This document shows, piece after piece, positions 34,819 to 45,345 of a stretch of DNA of 64,000 bases. The stretch lies in NCBI GenBank assembly GCA_001630475.1, contig KV419403.1:664159-728158 (forward strand), written 5' to 3'. Both the position numbers and the translations under genes were made by a program. The notes beneath the pieces were generated by a model. The model worked only from the letters and a program-made list of their open reading frames with translations, was not told the DNA's origin and searched no databases. Numbering within the stretch: position 1 is the stretch's first letter; each line of letters opens with the position of its first letter. The DNA comes from Sistotremastrum niveocremeum HHB9708 (lineage: Eukaryota; Basidiomycota; Agaricomycetes; Sistotremastrales; Sistotremastraceae).

Positions 34819-35922
34819 ATGATGATCCCCCTACAGTTGTCGTACGGTGAAGAGAGAAGGATTGGTATTTCGTTGGTTTGTAGTCAGAGGGATTCGGTAC
34901 AGAAGGTACTATGATCGCCTGTCTCGAACTTTGAATTGAATTGATCCGACGAGTTTTCATGGTGCTGTAGATTCGGGTGCTTTCTGCTTTCCTGGTAGCG
35001 GAGGGCTCTCTCGATGAGCCTCAAAGAATGCGGGTGATCGATATGCCATATCTATCACTTTTTACGTTCAATTGATAATGCCCACTTACAGGTATTGGAG
35101 AAGTTTTCCGAGTCATGCAAAATCACTCTGGGAGCAAATATCCAAAATGAAGATCATCGACTACTATCAACATCCGAAAATGGACCTGCCGGAGATATTA
35201 GAATGTATCTCAGAGTCACCCTCTCTAATTGGTCCATATGGAGCACTGGCAATCCAACGGTGATTAATCACACTATATACAGGATCGAGCGTCAGTCCGA
35301 TCATGAAAACTTCACAAGCTGAGACTCAAATCTCACGAATTTTAGACAATTCGGTCGTGCTCTTCGATGCCATCAAAGACCGTGATTCGTCGTCTCTCTG
35401 GCCGTATCTACATCCTGATCCATGTCCCGACTTCGCCATAGTCGTCTTTTGTTTCAGCGTCATTTCCCGTTTCCAATTCGAAGAACTCACAAGTGCGAGT
35501 GGCGGACTCCGTCATCGGTCGCGATGGCAAAAGCCGTATTTCGAACTTCGGAACGTGTTATTGGGTGTCGATATCGAACTAAGAACAGATCCTAAACTCC
35601 ATCAAATATTTCCGGACGAGTCGGATTTGGAAGTACCTGTGTACCCTGAAGATGGAGAACGAGTGGCGGGAGAATGGATTACGTATGAAAGGATGAGATA
35701 TTTGGAATGTGAACTTGGCGATGGGGAGAGTGTTAAGGTTATTGTTGATGAGGTATGGTATTCATAATTGTGGCGTGGGTTCTGATTTGAGTTAATGGGA
35801 TTGAGCAGCTCTTGAGAATTGCTTTGGGCCGACGTTCTGTTTGGCAGAAAGTTTCGAGCACGTTGTCGGATGTATCGGAGGCTATTCTTGATTCGTGTTG
35901 TTGCGGGCTGTCAGTTGATTGA
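34819..35922 (+). CDS. Rho-like pseudo-GTPase, copy 6
   Basis: Exons 34819-34905, 34971-35033, 35092-35231, 35296-35752 and 35809-35922 give about 286 aa. Exon 1 contains RRIGISLVCSQRDSVQK, and exon 2 (RVLSAFLVAEGSLDEPQRM) matches the helix of other copies. Exon 4 has ILDNSVVLFDAIKDRD, IVVFCFSVISRFQFEEL, NVLLGVDIELRTDPKLHQIF, VYPEDGERVAGEW and MRYLECELGD, so here even the ECS motif has become ECE. Exon 5 (LLRIALGRRSVWQKV) is longer than usual and ends in a Cys cluster (SCCCGLSVD). The exon 3/4 junction uses phase 2 instead of phase 1 and is the least certain part. All GTP-binding motifs are altered; this is the most diverged copy. Confidence 0.65.
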
Positions 35923-36224
35923 CTCTAGTACCCTTGCCTCTTTCGTTCTCTATTCCGTCTTGTCTGTGAAGGGGAAAAGTCCGAGTGCAGCATTGGCTAT
36001 ATCACTTTGTATAGCAATTCTATTACGAGTCGATAGACTGTATTCAATATAAGTATAGGGAAGGGATAAATAGATGAGGTTATTATTAGCATGATTACGC
36101 TGGGACTGTGACAGCTTGATACGGAAGTTCCGCGCCGATGAGAACCCACGAGCGCGGAATCAACAAACGAGAAGATAGGCGTGACAGTCCGTGAGTCACG
36201 GAATCGAGCTTCGCTAGCACCGCC
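35923..36224. other. short intergenic gap
   Basis: No gene seen between Rho-like copies 6 and 7. Confidence 0.35.
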
Positions 36225-37463
36225 ATGAGCTTCTATTTCAGCTTTGAAGAGGAGAGTACAGATCTATGGATCATGCTAGGAGTGTCCCAGAGCAGCTCAG
36301 ACAAACAAGTATGTGACATACTCCCCGAACTTGAGTCGATTTGGGCCTTTCAATGATTCAGAATCGTTTGCTACATGCCTACATCGCGGCAGATAGGTCT
36401 CTCGAGGAATGTGAAAGAGCACAGGTCAAAATCAACCATACAAACAGTGGCTATTGATTAAGGATAGCAACGAGTATATACTCGTGGACTCAGGTACCTG
36501 TGCACAGGTACCTGCGGTTTTTTTTCAGGCCGTGTACTCGTATCTGCCTCTGATTTTGGGCCAAAATGCTGGACTCGTACTCAGGTACCCGCGAGTCCCT
36601 CTGCCAAAAAACTCAGGTACCTGCCTACGGGTACCTGTATTTTCAATTTTTTTTCCCAGAGCGGGCCGTATCTGGACTCGTGTTTGCTTAGTAAGCAGGT
36701 ACCTGTACTTGAGTACCCACGAGTACCTGTATTTTTGTGGTATTCGTTGCTATCCCTACTATTGATCATGACTAGATAAAAAACCATCAGATCTTGGAGA
36801 AAATAACAAAAACTGATTCTCGACTCCCGGTCACTCTCTGCTTTCACGTTCCAGTTATACATTATTTAGATGGACGTCCCGCAGAGAGCGACGGGGACAA
36901 CCCCATTCTGTATAAGATCGACTGTGAGTGTTGATGTCGAGCCATAGATTTCGGAGAAGGTTCACGTTCCCTGCTCAGCTGATGACGGAATGATATTCGC
37001 AAAAGACGATCTCCGCGGCCGACCATTCCGAAGATCTCCAGATTTTCTAGTTATCATTAACTACTGCAGCGTCTTGTCCCGCTTAGAGTTCGGAGAAACC
37101 AAGTTTTCGACTTTCAAATCATTCGTCACAAAGCATCTCAGTTTCCGCACTATACTACTCGGGATTGATATCGAAAAAAGGGCAGATCCCGAGGTGCTTC
37201 ATAGACTGCTTTCTGATCCCCAGAGACCGGGACCTGTGCTTCCCGAAGAAGGTGAAGCATTGGCGGAAAATGTAGCGGCGTATAAGTATATGGAATGCTC
37301 GCTTGAGAATAAGGTGCAGGTCAGGGCGGTGTTTCGAGAGGTATTTGCGTCCGACAGGGATTAAATTGAATGCTGACTATTGGGTTGATAGGCGTTCCGT
37401 ATCGCTACGTCTTTGGGGCTGCGGAGACGGATTGGGTACCAGATTGCTTCATGGGTATTGTAG
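36225..37463 (+). CDS. Rho-like pseudo-GTPase, copy 7
   Basis: Exons 36225-36308, 36362-36424, 36791-36923, 36979-37340 and 37392-37463 give about 237 aa with phases 0, 0, 1, 0. Exon 1 ends LWIMLGVSQSSSDKQ, the copy that most resembles a decayed P-loop (a Gly, then Lys, but wrong spacing and no following Thr/Ser). Exon 2 is NRLLHAYIAADRSLEECERA plus Q. Exon 4 holds LVIINYCSVLSRLEFGE, TILLGIDIEKRADPEVLHRL, GPVLPEEGEALAENV and YKYMECSLEN; exon 5 is AFRIATSLGLRRRIGYQIAS plus WVL. Intron 2 (366 nt) is enlarged by a MITE; its donor is a weak GTCAAA. No CaaX box. Confidence 0.7.
36461..36756. mobile_element. 296-bp TA-flanked MITE inside an intron
   Basis: The ends read AGGATAGCAACGAGTA on the left and, inverted, GGGATAGCAACGAATA on the right, each bordered by TA as expected for Tc1/mariner-type insertions. 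The interior carries many copies of GGTACCTG in both orientations. It lies entirely within intron 2 of Rho-like copy 7. Confidence 0.75.
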
Positions 37464-38449
37464 AAATTAACGGCTTAGTAGGGTTTGTCCTGGCGAGATC
37501 AGATATATCTCATACCGTTTCGCCCCTTCGCCTAGTTCCCATTTCGGGCCATGACCTCAGAATATGGTTTACGGGCCAGAGACACGTGCAACGATGATCG
37601 CTCAAGTCTAAGCGAAAGGTTCTTGAATGTTTCGATCAGGCAACGCGTGGGCTAAGTAAATTTACCGATGTAAGCGAATAAGAGTTAACACTTTCTCCGA
37701 TGTAAGCGCCAAGAACACCGATGTACCGCCAAAGCATTGAAGGTTTGGTATGCAAGGAAGGCTCAACCGCCGCATTAGAGTTGATATGAGACTGAGATAT
37801 TGGAATCTGGATCATAGTCTTCCGATAAATGAGCAGAGAAGATAACCAAACTCGCCAGGTAGCGCGAAGTTGAGCATGAAAAGCGGCTTACATTCAGAAA
37901 GAGGTATCCTGGTTCTATTATGACAAATATAGACCGTGCCCAGGATCACATGTTCCTAGGATCATCAAGCACTTGCTACAGTCAAGTGACGGGGTCTGAG
38001 TCTATGCATCCGGTAGCTCTCTTTATACTGGGCTGACAGCGAGAATCTGAAACTTTCTCCTGAAGTTCTATGGATTCGGTCTCTTATTTTTTTGAATGAT
38101 GAGGCATGTGGCAGAGATTGGGTACATGAATGAGAGTCGCTTCAATGCCATTGTGAAGTGTTCGATGTTGACGACGCGAAAAAATGCCATCGGCATACGC
38201 CGGGCCGCCTCTGGATTGACTCGTGACAAGACGCGGATGATGTTCGTTCAGACGACGACGGCTTCAAGGCTTTAGAAGATGGCACTACATCTACCCGAAG
38301 ACAACCCGCCAATATTCCTGACTGTCCGCCAAGTCAGCTGGAAGGCATGGGGTCATGGCTCTATAGCGCGTCGGACGATCCAGAATTGCTCCGAAGCGGT
38401 TTAAAATGCTGGCGACGTGTTTCACGGAGTCAGAGCTGCTCAGCGTACG
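37464..38449. other. intergenic, promoter side of mannanase gene
   Basis: No gene seen. Nearly 1 kb upstream of the secreted mannanase; it probably contains its regulatory region, but no site could be assigned with confidence. Confidence 0.35.
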
Positions 38450-40184
38450 ATGTTCTTGAAGTCTCTTGCAAGTCTTGCAGCTGTAGCGGTTGCTGTATCC
38501 GCTCAGGCTCCCAACTGGGGTCAGGTGAGCCACACTGCAGCATTCTTACCATGGATGTCGTTTTGAACAGAGTATGTTATAGTGCGGTGGCATTGGCTGG
38601 AGCGGTGCTACTACTTGTGCTGGAGGATGGGTGTGCACATACTCGAATCCCTACTACTCCCAATGCCTGGCTCCTTCGAGCACCTCGACGAAGTCCACCA
38701 CCACAACGACGAGCACCACATCAAAGTCGACCACCACCACCACCACCACCAAATCAACTTCCACCACCACCACCACTTCCACCACCTCAAAATCGACCAC
38801 CACTTCATCAACCTCCACCTCAACACCCCCCGCCAGCACTGGCTTTGTTGGAGTTAGCGGACAGGTGAGTACTATCTCGACCATTCGCCAGAGGTGCTCA
38901 GAAATTTCCACGCTTAACAGAAATTCACTCTCAACGGCGCTACATACACCGTTGCCGGAACCAACGCATACTGGCTCGCTCAATATTCAAATGCCGATAT
39001 CGACCAAGCTTTCTCCGACATAGCTGCTGCCGGCTTGACCACCGTCCGAACTTGGTACGTTCCTGTCGTTGCAGTCAGCGACTCTGCGGGCTGTGTCTCT
39101 GATATGGTGAAACAGGGGCTTCAACGAAGTGACCTCGATCCCCAACTACGGAGCATACTATCAAAGCTGGTCAAATGGCGTTCCCACCATCAACACCGGA
39201 TCGACTGGTCTCGGGAAATTCGACTACGTTGTATCTTCGGCTAAAGCTCATGGTATCCGCCTCGTTGTTACTTTGTGCGTATATTCCTCGCTCCGCATTC
39301 CCTTCAGGAAACTAATGAGATAATCAGGACCAACAACTGGAGCGACTACGGTGGCATGGATGTTTATGTCAGTCAACTCAACCCCGGAGGCACTCACGAC
39401 ACTTTCTACACCAACACCAAAATCATCGCTGCTTACAAGAGCTACATCAACACTTGGGTATCCCGCTACAAGAACGAGCCTACCATTATGGCATGGGAAC
39501 TCGCCAACGAGCCGCGCTGCTCGGGTTCTTCTGGCTCAGCTTCTTCGGCTTGCGTCACTACCGGTGCTACCATCAATCAATGGGCATCTACCATTTCGGC
39601 ATACATCAAGTCCCTCGACTCCAATCATCTTGTTGCTCTCGGTGATGAAGGCTGGTTCCAGGAGGCCAATCCTCCCACGTATCCTTATGCTCCTGGCGTC
39701 GGTATCGACTTCAACCTTAATTTGAAGATTACTACCCTTGATTACGGTACATTCCACTCCTACCCCGAGGTACGTTCTGTTCTCTGGGACACTCAATTAT
39801 GACTCATATCTATCGGCAGAGCTGGGGCCAAACCGCCAATGAATCCGCATGGGGCGTACAATGGATCATCGATCACGCCGCCTCTCAAAAGAGCGCCAAC
39901 AAGCCCGTCGTCCTGTACGTTCTACCTAGACTTGATTCCGTCTGATACTCAAGTCTTATGTCTTCTTCAGTGAGGAATTCGGCGTCACTAATAATCAGGC
40001 GACGATCTACCAGAGCTGGCTCAACACTGTCGTCAGCAGCGGTCTCACTGGCGAACAAATCTGGCAGGCTGGAAGCAACTTCCCCGATGGTACCACTTAT
40101 AATGACGGATATGCCGTCTATCCCGGTTCAGCCGTGTACACATTGATAGAGCAGTATGCTGCTACTTTGAAGAGTCGCGGTTGA
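38450..40184 (+). CDS. secreted endo-beta-1,4-mannanase, CBM1-GH5
   Basis: Seven exons, 38450-38524, 38583-38864, 38921-39054, 39116-39274, 39328-39769, 39820-39914 and 39971-40184, give about 466 aa. Exon 1 is a signal peptide ([20 protein letters not shown]). Exon 2 begins with a CBM1 cellulose-binding module ([25 protein letters not shown]), then a Thr/Ser-rich linker. The catalytic domain resembles fungal GH5 subfamily 7 mannanases: [19 protein letters not shown] across intron 3, [25 protein letters not shown] (acid/base Glu) and VLEEFG (nucleophile Glu, split by the last intron). It should cleave internal bonds of mannans in plant cell walls. One deviation from the relatives at 54-57 kb is GEQIWQAGS where they have GFQYWQAGS. 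Confidence 0.93.
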
Positions 40185-40284
40185 TCGAACCTCGTCTTCT
40201 TCCGCGTCTTCGTCTGTGATCTTTCATGCATAATTATTATCAATCGCTTTTCTTTATTATATTCTGTTGCGTATGCACCATATC

Positions 40285-42102
40285 CTACGCATTGGCTGAA
40301 CAGCGGAGATTGTACCACTCCTCTTGGGTCTTGCCCATGCAACTGGCACATTCGCAAGTCACTTTTGGACGGTCATCGTGACGCTGAGCTTGATCTGAAA
40401 CGGAACTTTCTGCGAGGGAATCAGTTGTACCGCTCTCGTCCCCAACGGGCGAGATTGAGAACATGTTGTCGATGGCCTCCTGGAAGCTATCCAGGCACCC
40501 TGGATAGTAGCTAACGTTCACGGATAGCGAATGGACTTCGTCTCCCAGTTCGAGGCGGGACATGAGCAAGTCCTTCATCGTATCGGGAGAAAATGCTGAG
40601 TCTGTCATGTCCAAGCTCTGAAGATTGGGGACGACAGGGGAGGTCTCGATTTGAACTGAAGAGTACGTTCCTGTGTCGGTTGGTAGGATTTTCTTCCTGG
40701 GCCAGTGTACGTTTCCACTGGAATCTGACGAGTAGCGCAGGCTCTCCAGAACCTTATCGCCTTCCTGAGTCGATACCTCAAGTGTCTGGAGGTTGGGACA
40801 TGAATAGAGGAAACTGCGGATTTCCCCGTGAGAAGGAATGGTAGGTGAAGACAGCGACACCGACAACGTCTTAGATAGATCGAGCTGCGCAAGACGCCGC
40901 AGGATATGTGAGAGATGGTATTCCAAATCGGTACCCCATCCAAGGAACGTCACCGTTAAATTCGAACCATCATCAGCTTTGAATTCGAGAGAATAACGCG
41001 GGGACTTGATGCTCGCGATCGCGTGGTCGACTCTGCGCCATATATAGTCGATGCTGATTTGGAGGTACGTGGGGCTGGTGATTCGAGAGTACAGTACCGA
41101 GGGGAGCGTGTGCATCATCGACTCCCTGTCCTCACGTCTCATGATGACAGTGACATCTGCAGACGTGGGGTACCTCACTCTGGAAAAGAAATCTTGCAAA
41201 GAGGGGGCGTTAAAGGCCGAAATGTGCAATGTCCTGAGTTCGCGGAGCGAAATTTCGTCACCGGGAGCAGGTAAGTCGTATATTTGAACGACTTCGGAGT
41301 TTCTCCCCAAACGGCATGTTTCCAGTGCCGGACATAAGGAGAGGAAACGGAGGATATCAGACATCTTAGTGAGGGTATCAGTCATGGTTAAGACTGTGAG
41401 CTTAGGGAAGTGAACGACGGGTCCTGAACTTGAAGCAGCGAGGCAGATGCCCCGCAGATTCAGCCGGTGAAGATTGGGGCAGTTTGGTAGCGGCAACACT
41501 GAGTAATCCTCACTTTCATGGACACCGTGACTTAAAAACAGCTCCGAAAATACTGGAGATGGATACCACTGGTAGCTTAGCAGAGAAATCAAAGCCCTTC
41601 TGGTCGAATCTGTGCTATCAGTTCGGAAAAAGAAGCTCGGCGTCTCAGGTTCGGGAAGCCACGACAAGCAGACCCTCTGGATAGGGTGGAGTTGAACGAG
41701 GAAATGGTGATGGAATTTCTCTGAGTACGGGAATTCCAACACCGCAAAGACGGATATGGGACATGCTCCGCTCCGCTTAATGAAAGTCTCGAAAGCTGCT
41801 GGAGCCCATCGGAACGAGATCTGGTTCCAGAGACTTGGAGTGTTTTTGGCTACTGCGTTCCATCGAGAACAACTGTGAAGTAGTGAGCGATAGCGCTCCG
41901 AGGCATATCATAGCACTCACACCAGACAGAGCCTTGTCCAATCGTCAGGGTTTCTTCCGACTTCTCGGAATTCGCGAAAGTCCACGCGCCAGACGACCAG
42001 CACCATCATATGGCCAAGGATCTCATCTGGAAGACGATCAACGAAAACATCATCCTTCTCCCATCCACGGCCCGCGGGTGTATCAGATGGAGGCGGGTTC
42101 AT
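40285..42102 (-). CDS. F-box-like protein with CxCxxC tail
   Basis: Two minus-strand exons, 42102-41921 and 41872-40285 (49-nt intron, GTGAGT donor), give about 589 aa. The F-box-like start reads DRLPDEILGHMMVLVVW, followed by WTRLCLV joined to CSRWNAVAKNTPSLWNQISF, the usual agaricomycete F-box signature. The body has leucine-rich segments (CPNLHRLNLRGICL, FLSLCPALETC, CPNLQTLEV). The C-terminus carries CECASCMGKTQEEW, matching the Cys-rich tails of the two tandem genes at 57.7-62 kb. No upstream leader exons like theirs were found, so the start at 42102 may be incomplete. It is tail-to-tail with the mannanase, 100 bases apart. Confidence 0.8.
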
Positions 42103-42797
42103 ATCTAATTTGGGATGAAGGTCAACTTATAAACAAATGTCAGGGAAACGGAGTTCAGTACGCACCTTCAGTCATGTCTCGAGTTCAATTATTATTCACG
42201 GCGTTGAGAGCGCTCAGTTTTGCTCAACTGGACTGGGCCACTGCTTTCAGGTGAATGACCCAGCTGGTCAATGCAGCAGAACGCAGTCTCAACTCTCAAG
42301 CCAAACGTCTCGATCTCGAGGCTGTAGCGATTGAGCCTCAGAATCGTCTCAGCAGAGGACGACTGTGGCAAAATGAAGCCGTTCAGCGCAAGTATTTGTG
42401 TTAGTCAACGTTACAAAGAGGACGTGAGCCGGTGAGGGTTGCAACTGCGGGTGTGTGTTTGTAAGACCGTGAGTTTGTGTCAAGTTGGTTTGTGTTACGT
42501 TTCGGGAGTCGAATTTACCTGTAAAAGCGCGAAGCACCGCCGGGCGGAGTCGCAGAACTGCCTTGAGTACTACTGGCCAGGTGGTACCACATCATTCGCA
42601 GACACGTTGTTGGTGCCCTGTGATATCGATTGGCAAGAGGTCACGATTACCGGTAACCGCTTTGTACATGAAACGCTGGGCAGCCTACATACAAATGGGC
42701 TTGACCATCCTCAGACTTTCAAGAATGCATTCCACAATTTCATTTTCCCATGAGCCATATGTATAATACACTATCACGACCCGAGCATCGTATTAAT
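42103..42797. other. intergenic, no gene seen
   Basis: Lies between the start of the F-box-like gene and the coronin stop codon. Short frames only. Confidence 0.35.
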
Positions 42798-44760
42798 TCA
42801 GTGTTGTTCCAACAATGCCTTCGCAGCCCTTTGTGCATTGGCCCTCATAGCTTCGACCTGAAGCTCTAACGTACGTATCATCGCTCTAGCTTCACGCAGC
42901 TCAGCGTTCAATTTAGCATTTTCTTCTTGAAGCTTGGTCTGCATCCAATTCCAGTCAACAACGAAATAAGGAGGGGAAGGAATAGCCATGCTTACATCTA
43001 CTTCGACCTTTTGTGCTGGAACGGGTTCGGGCTTCAAGTCCGGAACAGAAGCGGGTAACGGGGAAGGTACAGGTGTGAAACTATGCAACGAAGGACTCGG
43101 CTGCGCGGGAGAGGGAGAGGGAAGTGGGAAAGTTTCCGTCCTCTTGGTCATCGGAGTGGGTGGAATGGGAACCTGCGCAGGCTCGGGCAATGGCGTAGAG
43201 AGAGTTCGTGTGGAAGGAGGAATCGACGGTAAGGGGATCGAAGGAAGAGGGCTCGTGGATGTCGTGATGGTGCCATTTTCGAGATTGACGAGGTTTGGAG
43301 GAGCTACTTTGCCTTCGAAGAACTCTCGAGCGGAGAGGGCAGGCTCAGACGAAGGCGCCGGAGGGAAAATGTCCGATTGGAAAGAATCCGCCTATATACG
43401 GAGCATTTAAGACAAAGATCAACGCAAGTGTTAAGCTGACTTACTCTTCGGGGGACTACGAAAGCGATTGGTTCAATGGTGTTACCGGCTACCTTGTAGG
43501 CACGCGCAATTTCGCACTCGGAGACATTGAGTGCGCGACGAGGGAGGAAGCAGAGCCCACGTTGGGGATCAGATGACTTGTGCTCGTCAAGTGCATAAAG
43601 CTGGTCGCCTTCATATTCGTAGTAGCGAATATTGCCGTCACTGTGAGAAGGTTAGGATAGGAAATCGAGATTCAACTTCGACATACCCTTTGCCAGCTGC
43701 ACTCACGAATCAGAAATAAGGAAATCCAAAGAACACATTTGAACGCACCCAGGAATAGAATATTGTTGTCGCTCCAGAAAGGCATGACAACTCCGGCAGA
43801 CTGATCGACGTTGAGAGTTCTCTCATTGGCTAAACTTCCCGTCTCCCAAATGCCAACTTGTCGCTCGCTCATCCTGCTGAAGCCAGTAGTCGCGATTTTA
43901 TCTCGTTCGCCCATCCAGGTCACGCGAGCTCCCTTGATACCGCCATGCCCTTCACCGACTCTCACAGGCACCCCTCCAGTTCGGGGATCGAACAACCTGA
44001 GTTTCCTATCTCTGCAGGTCGTGACAAGGAGGTTCCCCGTTGTGTTGAACGCCAAACTCTGGATCGTATCTCCATGCCCCACAAGCGTCGATTTCGGGTT
44101 ATCGGTATTGTTAAGATCCCAGAGCTTGACGGTATGTTCTCCTGAGGCGCTAGCGAGAACATGTGCCGCAGTCGGATGGAACAGGACTTGGCCGATTTTG
44201 CGAGGACTGGCGTCGACGCGTGCCACGGGGTCAAAGTCGACAGGAACCCATTTATCGCCGCCCCAAGCATCGAATTGAGACTCTTCCACTTTCCAAATTA
44301 ACACCTTTCCATCTTCACCACCTGAAGCCACCACCGAGTCGTCGAATGGATTCCATACGGTGTCGAGGACTGGCGCAGTATGACCTCGCGCGAGAGGTAT
44401 TACATCTGGTAATTTGGAAGGAAGATGATGCGGGAGGGGTGCGAATGGAGAAGCGAGAGGTAAGATGGCGAATGCACCTCCTCCAGACGAGTTCCAATTG
44501 ATGCTGAGATAGCTCTATGTGACGTTATGATGGTTAGCACGCGGTGGCAGTACAAGATATTGCAAGGGCCACGTACACCTGATGCAGCGATCATGTTAGT
44601 ATCCCATGCACTCCCGGTCACTTTCACATTGTCAATCGAATATTCCTTCTTTCCCAGATGACCAAAGACATGGCTGCGGATGTAAATCAGCAATCAGCCA
44701 GACTTCGATTACAGCAGAAATCGCTCACCGATATTTTGAAGCCCGGACAAATCGTGCCAT
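42798..44760 (-). CDS. crn1: coronin (actin-binding WD-repeat protein)
   Basis: Six minus-strand exons, 44760-44729, 44673-44577, 44514-43749, 43696-43687, 43640-43445 and 43391-42798, give about 564 aa. The start MARFVRASKYRHVFGHLGKK is the canonical coronin N-terminus. WD repeats follow: VWNPFDDSVVASGGEDGKVL, LASASGEHTVKLWDL, LAFNTTGNLLVTTCRD. The coronin signature AGKGDGNIRYYE is assembled across a 10-nt micro-exon, and ADSFQSDIFPPA marks the end of the propeller. A Pro/Ser-rich linker leads to a C-terminal coiled coil (LQEENAKLNAELREARAMIR) used for oligomerisation. It should bind F-actin and regulate Arp2/3 and cofilin at cortical patches. Confidence 0.95.
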
Positions 44761-45345
44761 ACTTGATATTCCGGTCTGGTATAATCGTAGGTAATGTAGG
44801 TCCTTGTGAGTGGATTAGCCAGTGTCTGCGGCGTAGTTACCGTTGCTGCAAGGTACCTGAGGAAACCTGAGGGCGTTCGGTCTGGGAGAGAAATAGGTAA
44901 ATAGCCCAGGATGACTGAGCGATTATTGCTTACAGATAAAGGTCTCCAATGGATCGATGTCCCTCAAGAAGGCGTTATCCGTCGAACTAGGGCAGTCGTT
45001 GAGAGGACGGGTTGCTGTAGCTCGTGTTGTTTGGTCGTGTTTGCGTAAGCGAGATGCCGAACTGGCATCCTGTCTGCTTGCCACTTGGCTAGCCAACCAG
45101 TTTGCGGCCGGATGACATGAAATGTATACGGTGGTGAACACTGCAGATGGATTTGCGATTGGATGTCTTATATTACATATTATTATCTTGATTTAACAAA
45201 TACAGATATGTTAGCAGAGAGAATTTCATAAGGAATTTCAACTCTGATAGAAGAGTCGAAAGACACAGCCAGCAAAGTGGTGAGACGTGGACGCTCCGAT
45301 GTATGTGAGGTCAAGGCCATGCTGGAAATATTAAGTCCGGAATAG
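44761..45345. other. intergenic, no gene seen
   Basis: Upstream region of coronin and 3' side of the next membrane-protein gene; no coding pattern. Confidence 0.35.

Noticed and set aside
36225-36424. Exons 1-2 of Rho-like copy 7 as a J domain (LGVSQSSSDKQ)
   Set aside because: There is no HPD motif, and the segment aligns better with the first strand and helix of the other Rho-like copies.
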